From JANXQG01 sp037147235 (GTDB lineage: Bacteria > Planctomycetota > Planctomycetia > Pirellulales > Thermoguttaceae), in assembly GCA_037147235.1 (NCBI GenBank), contig JBAWVO010000126.1:1-17421 (forward strand): a DNA stretch of 17,421 nucleotides, in the 5' to 3' direction. Position 1 is the stretch's first letter. Each line of letters starts with the position of its first letter. The position numbers and the translations under genes are program-made. Shown here one piece after another: positions 1 through 6,030 of the stretch. The notes beneath the pieces were generated by a model. The model searched no databases. It was not told the DNA's origin and saw only the letters and a list, made by a program, of their open reading frames with translations.

Positions 1-217
1 GTGCGCAACCCACCATTTCCCGGCCGGTTCGCTCCACGCACCCTACGGCCTGCCGCCACTGCTAGCAGTTGGCAAGGTTATGATCAATGCTCTTTTTCCG
101 TATTTGCCGGCGGTCACCTTCCCTCAAGCTAGACTGATAATTTAGCCGATACGTGGAGATTATTCCGCGCACAGCAAAAAAATCGCTCCACGCGGCAAAA
201 TTTTTTCATTAGGCCCG

Positions 218-246
218 TTGACGGCCATTTTGAGAATTGGTAAGAT
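218..246 (+). promoter_or_regulatory. Candidate sigma-70-type promoter for the rpsJ operon
   Basis: TTGACG at 218-223 matches the -35 consensus at five of six bases. TAAGAT at 241-246 matches the -10 consensus at four of six, with the ideal spacing of 17 bases. Transcription would start near 253, giving a leader of about 90 bases before rpsJ. The position, at the head of a long co-directional operon, supports the call. It is a prediction from sequence only. Confidence 0.42.
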
Positions 247-271
247 TGTGTTTTCGTTGGTGGCAGTGGGT

Positions 272-328
272 CTGCTACCAGCAGTGATTCGAAGTGCGTT
301 TGCTGATTGACAATCAGGGAATCGATTC
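272..328 (+). promoter_or_regulatory. Small hairpins in the rpsJ 5' leader
   Basis: Three consecutive symmetric elements lie just before rpsJ: CTGCT-ACC-AGCAG (272-284), CTGATT-GAC-AATCAG (303-317) and the palindrome GAATCGATTC (319-328). S10 operon leaders in gammaproteobacteria fold to bind L4 for autogenous control. Whether this leader does anything similar is inference. The short stems may be chance. Confidence 0.25.
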
Positions 329-342
329 GCCGGGGGTTATCC

Positions 343-672
343 ATGGCCGGTCATACTACCGAGATTATTCGGATCCGAATGGAAGCGTACGATCACGCGA
401 TCCTGGATCAAAGTGCAATGGAAATCGTCGATACGGCGAAGCGAACTGGGTCTGTGGTTCACGGACCGATTCCCTTGCCGACGCGGATTGAGCGTTATAC
501 TGTTTTGTCGAGTCCGCACATCGATAAGAAGGCGCGCCAGCAGTTTGAGATTCGTACGCACAAGCGACTGATCGATATCATGCAGGCCACTGCCAAGACG
601 ATCGAGGCACTCAATAAACTCAGTCTGCCGGCCGGTGTCGATATCAAGATCAAGGCCACCAGCAGGCACTAA
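343..672 (+). CDS. rpsJ: 30S ribosomal protein S10
   Basis: S10 sits in the head of the 30S subunit and, with NusB in bacteria that use it, also takes part in transcription antitermination. The 109-residue product has the family core almost unbroken: the RIRMEAYDH strand near the N-terminus, the GPIPLPTRIERYTVL loop segment, SPHIDKKARQQFEIRTHKRL, and a C-terminal segment reading LPAGVDIKIKA. The ATG at 343 gives the usual S10 N-terminus and is preceded by a G-rich stretch at 331-335. An in-frame TTG at 307 would add 12 unconserved residues and was not chosen. It is the first gene of the operon and is followed by a 144-base spacer before rplC. Confidence 0.97.
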   Translation: MAGHTTEIIRIRMEAYDHAILDQSAMEIVDTAKRTGSVVHGPIPLPTRIERYTVLSSPHIDKKARQQFEIRTHKRLIDIMQATAKTIEALNKLSLPAGVDIKIKATSRH

Positions 673-676
673 ACGC

Positions 677-721
677 ATGAAATTTTCCCGGGAAGCTGCT
701 CGCGTGGCTTCTCGTTGTTAG
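677..721 (+). other. Possible 14-codon leader ORF between rpsJ and rplC
   Basis: An ATG at 677 opens a 14-codon frame (MKFSREAARVASRC) ending at TAG 719-721. It lies four bases after the rpsJ stop and ahead of the hairpin at 757-788. There is no clear Shine-Dalgarno site, although the tight spacing could allow translational coupling to rpsJ. A frame this short easily arises by chance. It is recorded because of its place before a structured spacer. Confidence 0.12.
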
Positions 722-756
722 ACCAAATTCGAGTACATTATGTGATGGAAGTTCTG

Positions 757-788
757 CGGGTAAACCGGCCCAAGGCCGGATCCTCCCG
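757..788 (+). promoter_or_regulatory. GC-rich hairpin before rplC
   Basis: The stem CCGGCC (765-770) and GGCCGG (774-779) closes a three-base CAA loop. It sits inside a flanking pair, CGGG (757-760) and CCCG (785-788). It ends 28 bases before the rplC start and has no T run after it, so it does not look like a terminator. It could be an RNA-processing site, an mRNA-stabilising structure or a protein-binding site. Confidence 0.35.
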
Positions 789-816
789 TAAGACGGCGTG
801 AATAAAGGTTAGTACG

Positions 817-1521
817 ATGGCAGTAGGATTACTCGGCCGCAAGGTCGGGATGACACAGATTTTTGACCCCGCAGGATTCGTAATTCCGGTTACGGTGATC
901 CAGGCAGGTCCGTGCCATGTCCTCCAGGTGAAGACGGCGGACCGCGATGGTTATGAAGCGGTTCAGATTGGATTCCTGGATAAGCCCCGTCGTCTGGCCA
1001 GCCGCAGCCAACGCGGCCACGTCGCCCGTCTCGATAGCAAACGTCAAAAGCAGCGTGCCGCTGCCGGTGTACAACCGGTCGCCAAGCCCAATACCGAACC
1101 TCAGCGGTTCATTCGCGAATTCCGGACAGCCGTTGAAGGCATTCAGGTCGGCCAGGAACTCAAGGTCGACATCTTTGCCAACATCAAAGCGGTCGATATC
1201 TCCGGAGTCACCAAGGGTCGCGGCACGACGGGTGCCATGAAACGGCATAATTTCGCCGGTCAGCGAGCCACTCACGGTGTGAAGAAGGTACATCGGCATG
1301 TCGGTTCGATCGGTATGAACACCGATCCGCACCACGTCTTCAAGGGGCACCGCATGGCCGGTCATTACGGCACGGAAAACGTCACCATCCGTAATCTCCT
1401 CGTCGCCCGGTTGGATTCAGAAAACAATCTGATCCTGATTCGAGGTGCGATTCCTGGTCCCATTGGCGGTTACGTGGTTATTCGCCAGAGTAATAAGGTT
1501 GGTCCAGGAACGAAAAAGTAG
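817..1521 (+). CDS. rplC: 50S ribosomal protein L3
   Basis: L3 is an early 50S assembly protein whose loop reaches towards the peptidyl-transferase centre. The 234-residue product starts with the family signature (GLLGRKVGMTQIF, residues 4-16) and keeps the central-loop region KGRGTTGAMKRHNFAGQRATHG and the VGSIGMN segment. Q149 lies in the region where E. coli L3 carries a methylated glutamine. Compared with the 209-residue E. coli protein there are about 20 extra residues near positions 68-96, rich in Lys, Arg and Gln, before the conserved IREFR. The ATG at 817 has an AAAGG eight bases upstream. Confidence 0.97.
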   Translation: MAVGLLGRKVGMTQIFDPAGFVIPVTVIQAGPCHVLQVKTADRDGYEAVQIGFLDKPRRLASRSQRGHVARLDSKRQKQRAAAGVQPVAKPNTEPQRFIREFRTAVEGIQVGQELKVDIFANIKAVDISGVTKGRGTTGAMKRHNFAGQRATHGVKKVHRHVGSIGMNTDPHHVFKGHRMAGHYGTENVTIRNLLVARLDSENNLILIRGAIPGPIGGYVVIRQSNKVGPGTKK

Positions 1522-1552
1522 ATATATAGATAGGATTTAGGCATAGGATCTG

Positions 1553-1572
1553 GTGAGTGTTTGTTCGCTCAC
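1553..1572 (+). promoter_or_regulatory. Hairpin just upstream of the rplD ribosome-binding site
   Basis: GTGAGTG (1553-1559) pairs with CGCTCAC (1566-1572) with one G-U pair, leaving a six-base loop. The stem ends six bases before a good Shine-Dalgarno match (GAAGGAAG, 1578-1585) that serves the rplD ATG at 1593. The place suits translational control of L4, but nothing in the sequence proves it. Confidence 0.3.
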
Positions 1573-1592
1573 GCCTGAAGAAGGAAGTAGTT

Positions 1593-2264
1593 ATGGTAAC
1601 ACTGGCAATTCATGACCGAACCGGAGCCGAGGTCGGGAAATACGAGATCGACCCGGCCCAGATCGCTCCGCGAATCAGCAAACAGTTGATTCACGATGCC
1701 GTGGTAATGTATCAGAACAATCTTCGCTTAGGCACGGTGCGGACAAAGAATCGATCCGATGTGGCTGGAACGACAAAGAAAATGTATCGGCAGAAGGGCA
1801 CGGGTAATGCCCGTGCGGGTTCCCGTCGTAGCGGTGTTCGCCGCGGTGGAGGTCATATCCATGCCATTCGTCCCCGAGACTGGTCGTATCGCCTGACGAA
1901 GAAGGCCCTTAAGTTGGCTACCCGAATGGCGTTGGCCGCGCGGATCGCCGACAACGAAGTGACGCTCATTGATCAGTTTTCTTTTCAACAGCCGAAAACC
2001 CATGATGCCGTTGCGATCCTCAAGGCACTGAAGCTTGATGGCATCACGGTGCTGGTTGCGTTGTCGGGCTACGACGCCAATGTGTATAAGAGCATCCGCA
2101 ATTTGACCGACGTGGCGGTACTGCCCGTCAGCGAATTGAATGCCCTAAATGTTTTGCGGCCGCGCCGCCTGTTGCTGACTACGTCCGCTTTGGATGCCAT
2201 TCGCAGCAAGGTCCCCGAGAAAGACACCGAAAAGGACGAGAATCCGGCGGATGTCCAGGATTAG
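1593..2264 (+). CDS. rplD: 50S ribosomal protein L4
   Basis: L4 is an assembly-initiator protein whose long loop lines the peptide exit tunnel. In some bacteria it also represses the S10 operon. The product is 223 residues from the ATG at 1593, which follows the strong ribosome-binding site GAAGGAAG (1578-1585). An in-frame GTG at 1557 would add 12 unsupported residues and falls inside the upstream hairpin. The tunnel loop is at about residues 46-92, with the family features GTVRTKNRSDVAGTTKK, RQKGTGNARAGSRRS and RRGGG. The globular domain follows, with NVLRPRRLLLT near the end. The acidic tail (EKDTEKDENPADVQD) is a C-terminal extension. Confidence 0.96.
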   Translation: MVTLAIHDRTGAEVGKYEIDPAQIAPRISKQLIHDAVVMYQNNLRLGTVRTKNRSDVAGTTKKMYRQKGTGNARAGSRRSGVRRGGGHIHAIRPRDWSYRLTKKALKLATRMALAARIADNEVTLIDQFSFQQPKTHDAVAILKALKLDGITVLVALSGYDANVYKSIRNLTDVAVLPVSELNALNVLRPRRLLLTTSALDAIRSKVPEKDTEKDENPADVQD

Positions 2265-2309
2265 TGTAGCGGCCAAGATTAGTCGGAAACGTAGGAATCG
2301 ACGAAGTTA

Positions 2310-2339
2310 ACGGAAATACTGTTTACGGGAATACTGCTC
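2310..2339 (+). repeat. Imperfect 15-base tandem repeat before rplW
   Basis: ACGGAAATACTGTTT (2310-2324) is followed directly by ACGGGAATACTGCTC (2325-2339), with 12 of 15 bases identical. The second copy abuts the rplW start codon. Its ACGGGA could provide a weak ribosome-binding site. It may be a local duplication. Confidence 0.5.
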
Positions 2340-2651
2340 ATGGCAGCCGAAATCGAACGACACAATTTGAGGCTGGCGCCGCACCAGATTATTATCCGGC
2401 CCCTGGTGACCGAGAAAGGCATGCACAAGGCGGATCGCAACAACGCCTATGCCTTCGAGGTCAATCGGCTGGCCGTTAAGGACGATATTCGCCGTGCGGT
2501 CGAGGAGTTATTCGACGTCAAGGTAACGGCTGTCCGCACGCAGAATCGGAAGGGTAAGCCTCGCCGCACTAAAATGCGGCTCAGTGTTACTAAGTCTTGG
2601 AAGAAGGCGATTGTTACCTTGGACAAAGAAGATCGGATCAGCTTCTTCTAG
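2340..2651 (+). CDS. rplW: 50S ribosomal protein L23
   Basis: L23 lies at the exit-tunnel opening, where trigger factor and SRP dock. The 103-residue product has the family order: the N-terminal helix leading to IIIRPLVTEKGMHKA (residues 18-32), YAFEVNRLAVKDDIRRAVEELFDVKV, then the basic extended loop TQNRKGKPRRTKMR, and a final strand (KKAIVTL). Length is normal for the family. No strong Shine-Dalgarno site precedes the ATG at 2340, only the second unit of a 15-base repeat. It lies between rplD and rplB, as in nearly all bacteria. Confidence 0.96.
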   Translation: MAAEIERHNLRLAPHQIIIRPLVTEKGMHKADRNNAYAFEVNRLAVKDDIRRAVEELFDVKVTAVRTQNRKGKPRRTKMRLSVTKSWKKAIVTLDKEDRISFF

Positions 2652-2699
2652 GATTCGCGGTACGGCAGGTTCTGCTTTAGACATAAGAACGAGACAAAC

Positions 2700-3557
2700 A
2701 TGGGTATTCGACGTTACAATCCGACTTCTCCCGGACGCCGCGGGGCGACCGTGAGCGATTTCGCCGAACTGACGCCTGGCGCGAAGCCGGAAAAGAGCCT
2801 GCTGCGCCCCAAGCTTCGCACCGGAGGCCGGAACAACCAGGGCAAGATCACTGCTCGGTTCCGTGGTGGAGGTCACAAACGAGATTACCGCATTATTGAT
2901 TTCCGTCGAGATAAAGACGGCGTGCCGGCCAAGGTTGACTCGATCCAGTACGATCCCAATCGCACGGCCAGGATCGCTCTGCTGCATTATGTCGACGGCG
3001 AGAAGCGTTACATCCTTGCCCCCGTTGGATTAAAGGCGGGGGATAAGGTGCAGAGCGGCATGGATGCTCCGGCTTCGGTCGGCAATTCCCTGCCTCTGGC
3101 GAAGATTCCCACCGGCATGACGGTCCATAACATTGAGTTGCAACCGGGTTGCGGCGGAGTTCTCTGTCGTTCGGCCGGCGTGGGTGCCACGTTGGCCGCC
3201 CGTGATGCCGACTGGGCACAAATCAACCTCCCGAGTGGTGAAATTCGTCGCGTGCCATCGACTTGCCGGGCGACGATCGGTTCGTTGAGTAATGCCGACA
3301 ACATGAACATTGTGCTGGGGAAGGCAGGCCGCAAGCGGTGGATGGGCCGCAAGCCGCATAACCGTGGTACGGCGATGAACCCCGTCGATCACCCGCACGG
3401 TGGCGGTGAAGGACGGACCAAGGGCGGTCGTCACCCGGTCAGCCCAACAGGCAAGTTGGCCAAGGGTGGGGCCACCCGCAAACATCGCAAGCCGTCGAAC
3501 AAGGCTATCGTCCGTCGTCGCAAGTCGCGTCGTAACGGCCAGTTGAAGATCAAGTAA
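2700..3557 (+). CDS. rplB: 50S ribosomal protein L2
   Basis: L2 is a core 50S protein needed for subunit association and peptidyl-transferase activity. The 285-residue product (273 in E. coli) carries the standard N-terminus (GIRRYNPTSPGRR), the segment GRNNQGKITARFRGGGHKRDYR (split here as residues 43-64), and the highly conserved C-terminal motif NPVDHPHGGGEGR at 227-239. Its histidines include the equivalent of the one studied in E. coli as important for peptide-bond formation. Two additional cysteines (151 and 156) occur in CGGVLCRSAG. It has no clear Shine-Dalgarno site; rpsS starts nine bases after it ends. Confidence 0.98.
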   Translation: MGIRRYNPTSPGRRGATVSDFAELTPGAKPEKSLLRPKLRTGGRNNQGKITARFRGGGHKRDYRIIDFRRDKDGVPAKVDSIQYDPNRTARIALLHYVDGEKRYILAPVGLKAGDKVQSGMDAPASVGNSLPLAKIPTGMTVHNIELQPGCGGVLCRSAGVGATLAARDADWAQINLPSGEIRRVPSTCRATIGSLSNADNMNIVLGKAGRKRWMGRKPHNRGTAMNPVDHPHGGGEGRTKGGRHPVSPTGKLAKGGATRKHRKPSNKAIVRRRKSRRNGQLKIK

Positions 3558-3566
3558 CCACTAATT

Positions 3567-3839
3567 ATGAGTAGATCGCTAAAAAAAGGTCCCTACGTTC
3601 ATCCCAAGGTTTACGCCAAGGTTGAGAAGATGAACATGTTGGGGGTAAAAGATCCGATCAAGACGTGGGCCAGGGCATGCACCATCGTTCCCGAGTTTGT
3701 CGGGCATACGTTCATGGTGCACAACGGCAAGATTCACGTTAAGGTGTTTGTCACCGAGGAGATGGTTGGTCACCGCCTGGGTGAGTTTTCGCCAACGCGG
3801 ACCTTCCGCGGCCACGGTGGCAAGGGAGGCAAGAAGTAA
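3567..3839 (+). CDS. rpsS: 30S ribosomal protein S19
   Basis: S19 forms a complex with S13 in the 30S head and contacts the A-site region. The 90-residue product begins MSRSLKKGPYV and holds the signature GKIHVKVFVTEEMVGHRLGEF followed by SPTRTFRGH, all characteristic of S19. Length is normal. The spacer after rplB is only nine bases and lacks a good Shine-Dalgarno site, so translation is probably coupled to rplB. Its own 3' end carries AAGGGAGG, which may serve the next gene, rplV, two bases downstream. Confidence 0.98.
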   Translation: MSRSLKKGPYVHPKVYAKVEKMNMLGVKDPIKTWARACTIVPEFVGHTFMVHNGKIHVKVFVTEEMVGHRLGEFSPTRTFRGHGGKGGKK

Positions 3840-3841
3840 TC

Positions 3842-4168
3842 ATGGCTTATGGAGCAACCCATCGCTACGCGAAGATCAGCCCTCGCAAAGTCCGGCCGTT
3901 GGCCGACCTGATTCGCGGAAAGTTTGCCGACGAGGCCCTGGAGATACTTCGCTTTCAGCCGCACCGCGGGGCGCGTCTGTTGGAGAAGGTGCTGCAAAGT
4001 GCCTTGGCGAATGCCGAGGACCGTCGAGCTGCCGATTTGCACCACCTGATTGTCGTTGACGCCCGCGTCGACGGGGGTCCGATGTTCAAACGCATGCAAC
4101 CGAAGTCACGTGGCATGTCCTCGATCATCAAAAAGCGGATGTCGCACATCCGCGTGGAGTTGGAGTAG
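3842..4168 (+). CDS. rplV: 50S ribosomal protein L22
   Basis: L22 binds all domains of 23S rRNA and its beta-hairpin lines the exit tunnel, where changes give macrolide resistance in other bacteria. The 108-residue product shows the N-terminal YAKISPRKVRPLADLIRGK, the helical middle (LLEKVLQSALANAED), and the tunnel hairpin near residues 76-100 (VDARVDGGPMFKRMQPKSRG). The basic end of the hairpin reads QPKSRGM where many bacteria have PRARGRA, so it is slightly divergent there. The start follows the rpsS stop by two bases. Confidence 0.96.
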   Translation: MAYGATHRYAKISPRKVRPLADLIRGKFADEALEILRFQPHRGARLLEKVLQSALANAEDRRAADLHHLIVVDARVDGGPMFKRMQPKSRGMSSIIKKRMSHIRVELE

Positions 4169-4171
4169 TCT

Positions 4172-4888
4172 ATGGGTCAGAAAGTCAATCCCATCTGTTT
4201 TCGTACAGGGATCATGATCGGCTGGAAGAGCCGCTGGTATGCCTCCAAGAAGGAGTATGCCGATCTGCTGATCGAAGACCATAAGATTCGCGATTTCATA
4301 AAGAATCGCAAAGATAAGTTTGGCAAGGTGGTTTATCCCTCGATTGCCAAGGTAGAAATAGAGCGGACGCGCGACGAGGTCAAGGTGATCTTGTTCTCGG
4401 CTAGGCCTGGCGTGTTGATTGGCCGCAAGGGCGAGCGCGTCGACGAGCTGCAGAAGGAGCTCCAGGGCAAGACCGGTCGGCGGATTAACATCAAAATTGA
4501 AGAGCTGAATCGTCCGGAGTTGGTCGCGCAACTTGTCGCCGAGGAAATAGGCGAGCAGTTGATTAAGCGGGCCGCCTTCCGGCGCACGATGAAGCGGACC
4601 ATTGAAACCACTATGGAAGCTGGAGCGAAAGGGATCAAAATCCAGCTATCAGGCCGGCTGGGCGGCGCGGAAATGTCGCGTCGCGAGAAACAGATTGCCG
4701 GCTCGATACCCCTTTCAACCTTGCGTGCGAACATCGATTACGGCTTTGCCGAGGCGATGATCGCCCAGGGACATATTGGCATACAAGTTTGGATTAACCT
4801 AGGCACATTTAACGAGGGCGACATCAATGGCGCTAATGCCCAAACGGGTGAAGCACCGAAAAAGCCAAAGAGGACGTATAAGAGGTGA
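4172..4888 (+). CDS. rpsC: 30S ribosomal protein S3
   Basis: S3 forms part of the mRNA entry site and, with S4 and S5, a helicase-like ring. The 238-residue product has the N-terminal signature MGQKVNP, a type-2 KH domain with the GXXG loop GRKG at 84-87, and the C-terminal domain (RAAFRRTMKRTIETTMEAGAKG and LSGRLGGAEMSR). A GGAG lies 11 bases before the ATG. The start is three bases after rplV. The last 20 codons, ending in the basic KKPKRTYKR, overlap the start of rplP in another frame, so the C-terminal tail is dual-coded (see findings). NPIC is seen where NPIG is common. Confidence 0.97.
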   Translation: MGQKVNPICFRTGIMIGWKSRWYASKKEYADLLIEDHKIRDFIKNRKDKFGKVVYPSIAKVEIERTRDEVKVILFSARPGVLIGRKGERVDELQKELQGKTGRRINIKIEELNRPELVAQLVAEEIGEQLIKRAAFRRTMKRTIETTMEAGAKGIKIQLSGRLGGAEMSRREKQIAGSIPLSTLRANIDYGFAEAMIAQGHIGIQVWINLGTFNEGDINGANAQTGEAPKKPKRTYKR

Positions 4889-5243
4889 GGCCACACGTGG
4901 CAACCGCGTCGTTCATGGTGATTTCGGCCTGCAAGCATTGCAGGGCGGTTGGATTAGTGCGCAGACACTGGAGGCTGGTCGTATTGCCGCCCAACAGTAT
5001 CTACGCGCTGAAGGCCGCCTTTACATCCGCGTCTTCCCCCACAAGCCAATCACCTCCATTCCTTTGGAAACCCGTATGGGTAAAGGCAAAGGCGAGCCGG
5101 AGTATTGGGCGGCTGTGGTCAGGCCGGGTACGGTCCTGTACGAAGTTGGCGGCATCACCGAGGAAGCCGCACGGATGTGCTTGGCTCGATTGGCCCACAA
5201 GATGCCCGTCAAGGTGCGTTTTCTTCGTCGTCGGCCAATGTAG
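4827..5243 (+). CDS. rplP: 50S ribosomal protein L16
   Basis: L16 helps form the A-site tRNA binding region of the 50S subunit. The 138-residue product starts MALMPKRVKHRKSQRGR, matching the conserved M-MPKR opening of the family. It carries RMGKGKGEPEYW at 83-94, whose first Arg corresponds to the residue hydroxylated in E. coli L16. The ATG at 4827 is chosen because it fits the usual N-terminus and follows GAGGGCGAC. The ATG at 4836 is a possible alternative. Either way the gene overlaps the end of rpsC by 53-62 bases in a different frame, far more than elsewhere in this operon. Confidence 0.96.
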   Translation: MALMPKRVKHRKSQRGRIRGEATRGNRVVHGDFGLQALQGGWISAQTLEAGRIAAQQYLRAEGRLYIRVFPHKPITSIPLETRMGKGKGEPEYWAAVVRPGTVLYEVGGITEEAARMCLARLAHKMPVKVRFLRRRPM

Positions 5244-5253
5244 TGGATGAGGT

Positions 5254-5322
5254 CTTAGAACTTGGAGCTTAGTTCTAAGAACTAAGTACGAAGAACTAAG
5301 TACGAAGAACTAAGTATTTTTT
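5254..5322 (+). repeat. Palindrome plus 14-base tandem repeats and T run between rplP and rpmC
   Basis: GAACTAAGTACGAA occurs at 5279-5292 and 5293-5306, and again as a 10-base partial copy at 5307-5316. The first copy is the right arm of a palindrome, CTTAGTTC (5268-5275), TAA, GAACTAAG (5279-5286). CTTAGAAC at 5254-5261 can instead pair with GTTCTAAG at 5272-5279. The last copy runs into TTTTTT at 5317-5322. CTTAGTTC can therefore pair with any of three downstream arms, and only the third would be a stem followed by a T run. This could be a partial terminator, a pause site or a neutral repeat insertion. Confidence 0.75.
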
Positions 5323-5326
5323 GGAA
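5317..5326 (+). promoter_or_regulatory. T6GGAA element before rpmC
   Basis: TTTTTTGGAA starts exactly 17 bases before the rpmC ATG. The same ten bases stand at the same distance before rpsQ (5607-5616). GGA is a Shine-Dalgarno core and the T run would give a U-rich tract of the kind bound by ribosomal protein S1, so this may be the translation initiation signal. Confidence 0.4.
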
Positions 5327-5333
5327 TTCAATC

Positions 5334-5570
5334 ATGGCAAAGATCAGTGAACTGAGAGACATGAGCAGCGAGCAACTCCGGTTGCTTGTGAAGGATACGA
5401 CGGACCACCTGTTCCGTTTGCGTATCCAGAGTCAGACCGATCGGCTCGACACGCCGAGTGAGCTGAAGAAGAATCGTTTGTTGATCGCCCGGATCATGAC
5501 GGTACAGCGGCAGAGGGAACTGAAGGCGGCCGCGGAGGCACCGGTGGTCGAATCCGTAAGTGGGTCTTAG
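5334..5570 (+). CDS. rpmC: 50S ribosomal protein L29
   Basis: L29 is a small two-helix protein next to L23 at the exit-tunnel rim. The 78-residue product has the helical hairpin pattern of the family: ELRDMSSEQLRLLVKDTTDHLFRLRIQSQTDRL (residues 6-38), then the second helix with SELKKNRLLIARIMTVQRQREL. The family turn usually reads L-NP-RIR; here it is DTPSELKKNR. A short Ala-, Val- and Ser-rich tail (AAAEAPVVESVSGS) extends past the usual end. The unusual 90-base spacer before it holds tandem repeats and the T6GGAA element. Confidence 0.93.
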   Translation: MAKISELRDMSSEQLRLLVKDTTDHLFRLRIQSQTDRLDTPSELKKNRLLIARIMTVQRQRELKAAAEAPVVESVSGS

Positions 5571-5606
5571 AGGTTGGCCAAATAGCCGTTTCGTAGCAAT
5601 ATCAAG

Positions 5607-5616
5607 TTTTTTGGAA
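5607..5616 (+). promoter_or_regulatory. T6GGAA element before rpsQ
   Basis: TTTTTTGGAA starts 17 bases before the rpsQ ATG at 5624, identical in sequence and spacing to the element before rpmC. rplE has a looser version, a T run at 6765-6770 followed by GAAGG, 18 bases before its ATG. These look like ribosome-binding sites with a U-rich upstream enhancer. Confidence 0.4.
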
Positions 5617-5623
5617 AAAAGTC

Positions 5624-5929
5624 ATGCCTAAGAGAGTTGTCACCGGCGTTGTTACCCGCGATAAGGCGGCGAAAACGCGTCGCGTCGAGGTAACCCGTCT
5701 AGTGCGGCACCCGCGCTACGGCAAGATCCTCCGTCGCCGGACGGTCTGCACCGCGCACGACGAAGAGAATCTGTCGCACACGGGGGATCTCGTGGAGATT
5801 GAGGAATCGCGGCCGCTTTCGCGTACCAAACGATGGAAGTTGTTGCGAGTCTTGACGAAGGGGCCGGCTGGAATGGTTGCCGCGCTAGTGGTTGGTGCCG
5901 ACACCGATGAGGCGAACAAGACCGTTTAG
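5624..5929 (+). CDS. rpsQ: 30S ribosomal protein S17
   Basis: S17 is a primary 16S rRNA-binding protein with an OB fold. The 101-residue product holds the family sequence: GVVTRDKAAKTRRVEVTRLV, then HPRYGKILRRRTVCTAHDEEN, and the signature GDLVEIEESRPLSRTKRWKLLRVL (residues about 54-77). The C-terminus is about 15 residues longer than in E. coli and is not basic. The spacer after rpmC is 53 bases and carries the T6GGAA element. A 101-base spacer follows, with the hairpin CCGCA-ACTCG-TGCGG at 5957-5971. Confidence 0.96.
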   Translation: MPKRVVTGVVTRDKAAKTRRVEVTRLVRHPRYGKILRRRTVCTAHDEENLSHTGDLVEIEESRPLSRTKRWKLLRVLTKGPAGMVAALVVGADTDEANKTV

Positions 5930-5956
5930 GACCCAAAAAAATAACGTCGCAAGATA

Positions 5957-5971
5957 CCGCAACTCGTGCGG
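5957..5971 (+). promoter_or_regulatory. Small hairpin between rpsQ and rplN
   Basis: CCGCA (5957-5961) and TGCGG (5967-5971) form a perfect five-base stem with loop ACTCG. No T run follows. It falls at the classical S10/spc boundary, where a processing or regulatory site would be plausible, but a stem this short carries little weight. Confidence 0.22.
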
Positions 5972-6030
5972 CGGATTCGACCGGGATTTTGATACGCAGG
6001 CAATCCAAGAGCGAACTGGACGATTGAATC

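Larger units (their letters stand above)
1..342. other. Gene-poor leader region upstream of rpsJ
   Basis: No recognisable gene lies in this stretch. Two forward frames are open from base 1, to a TAG at 130-132 and to a TAG at 143-145, so the tail of an upstream gene is possible, but neither translation resembles a known protein. From about 145 to 250 the sequence is AT-rich. It holds a 7-base inverted repeat, CGTGGAG (152-158) and CTCCACG (186-192), followed by a T run at 201-206, which could be a weak terminator of an upstream gene. A candidate promoter and leader hairpins are listed separately. No fusA or tuf, often found upstream of rpsJ, is visible. Confidence 0.5.

Noticed and set aside
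307..312. TTGACA, a perfect -35 word, just before rpsJ
   Set aside because: No -10 element lies at 16-18 bases, and the rpsJ ATG follows only 31 bases later; it is also part of a hairpin and of an in-frame TTG start that conservation does not support.
829..1365. 178-codon minus-strand open frame
   Set aside because: Fully antisense to rplC, with no family resemblance.
5279..5316. CRISPR-like reading of the 14-base tandem repeats
   Set aside because: Units are directly adjacent with no spacers and too short for CRISPR repeats.
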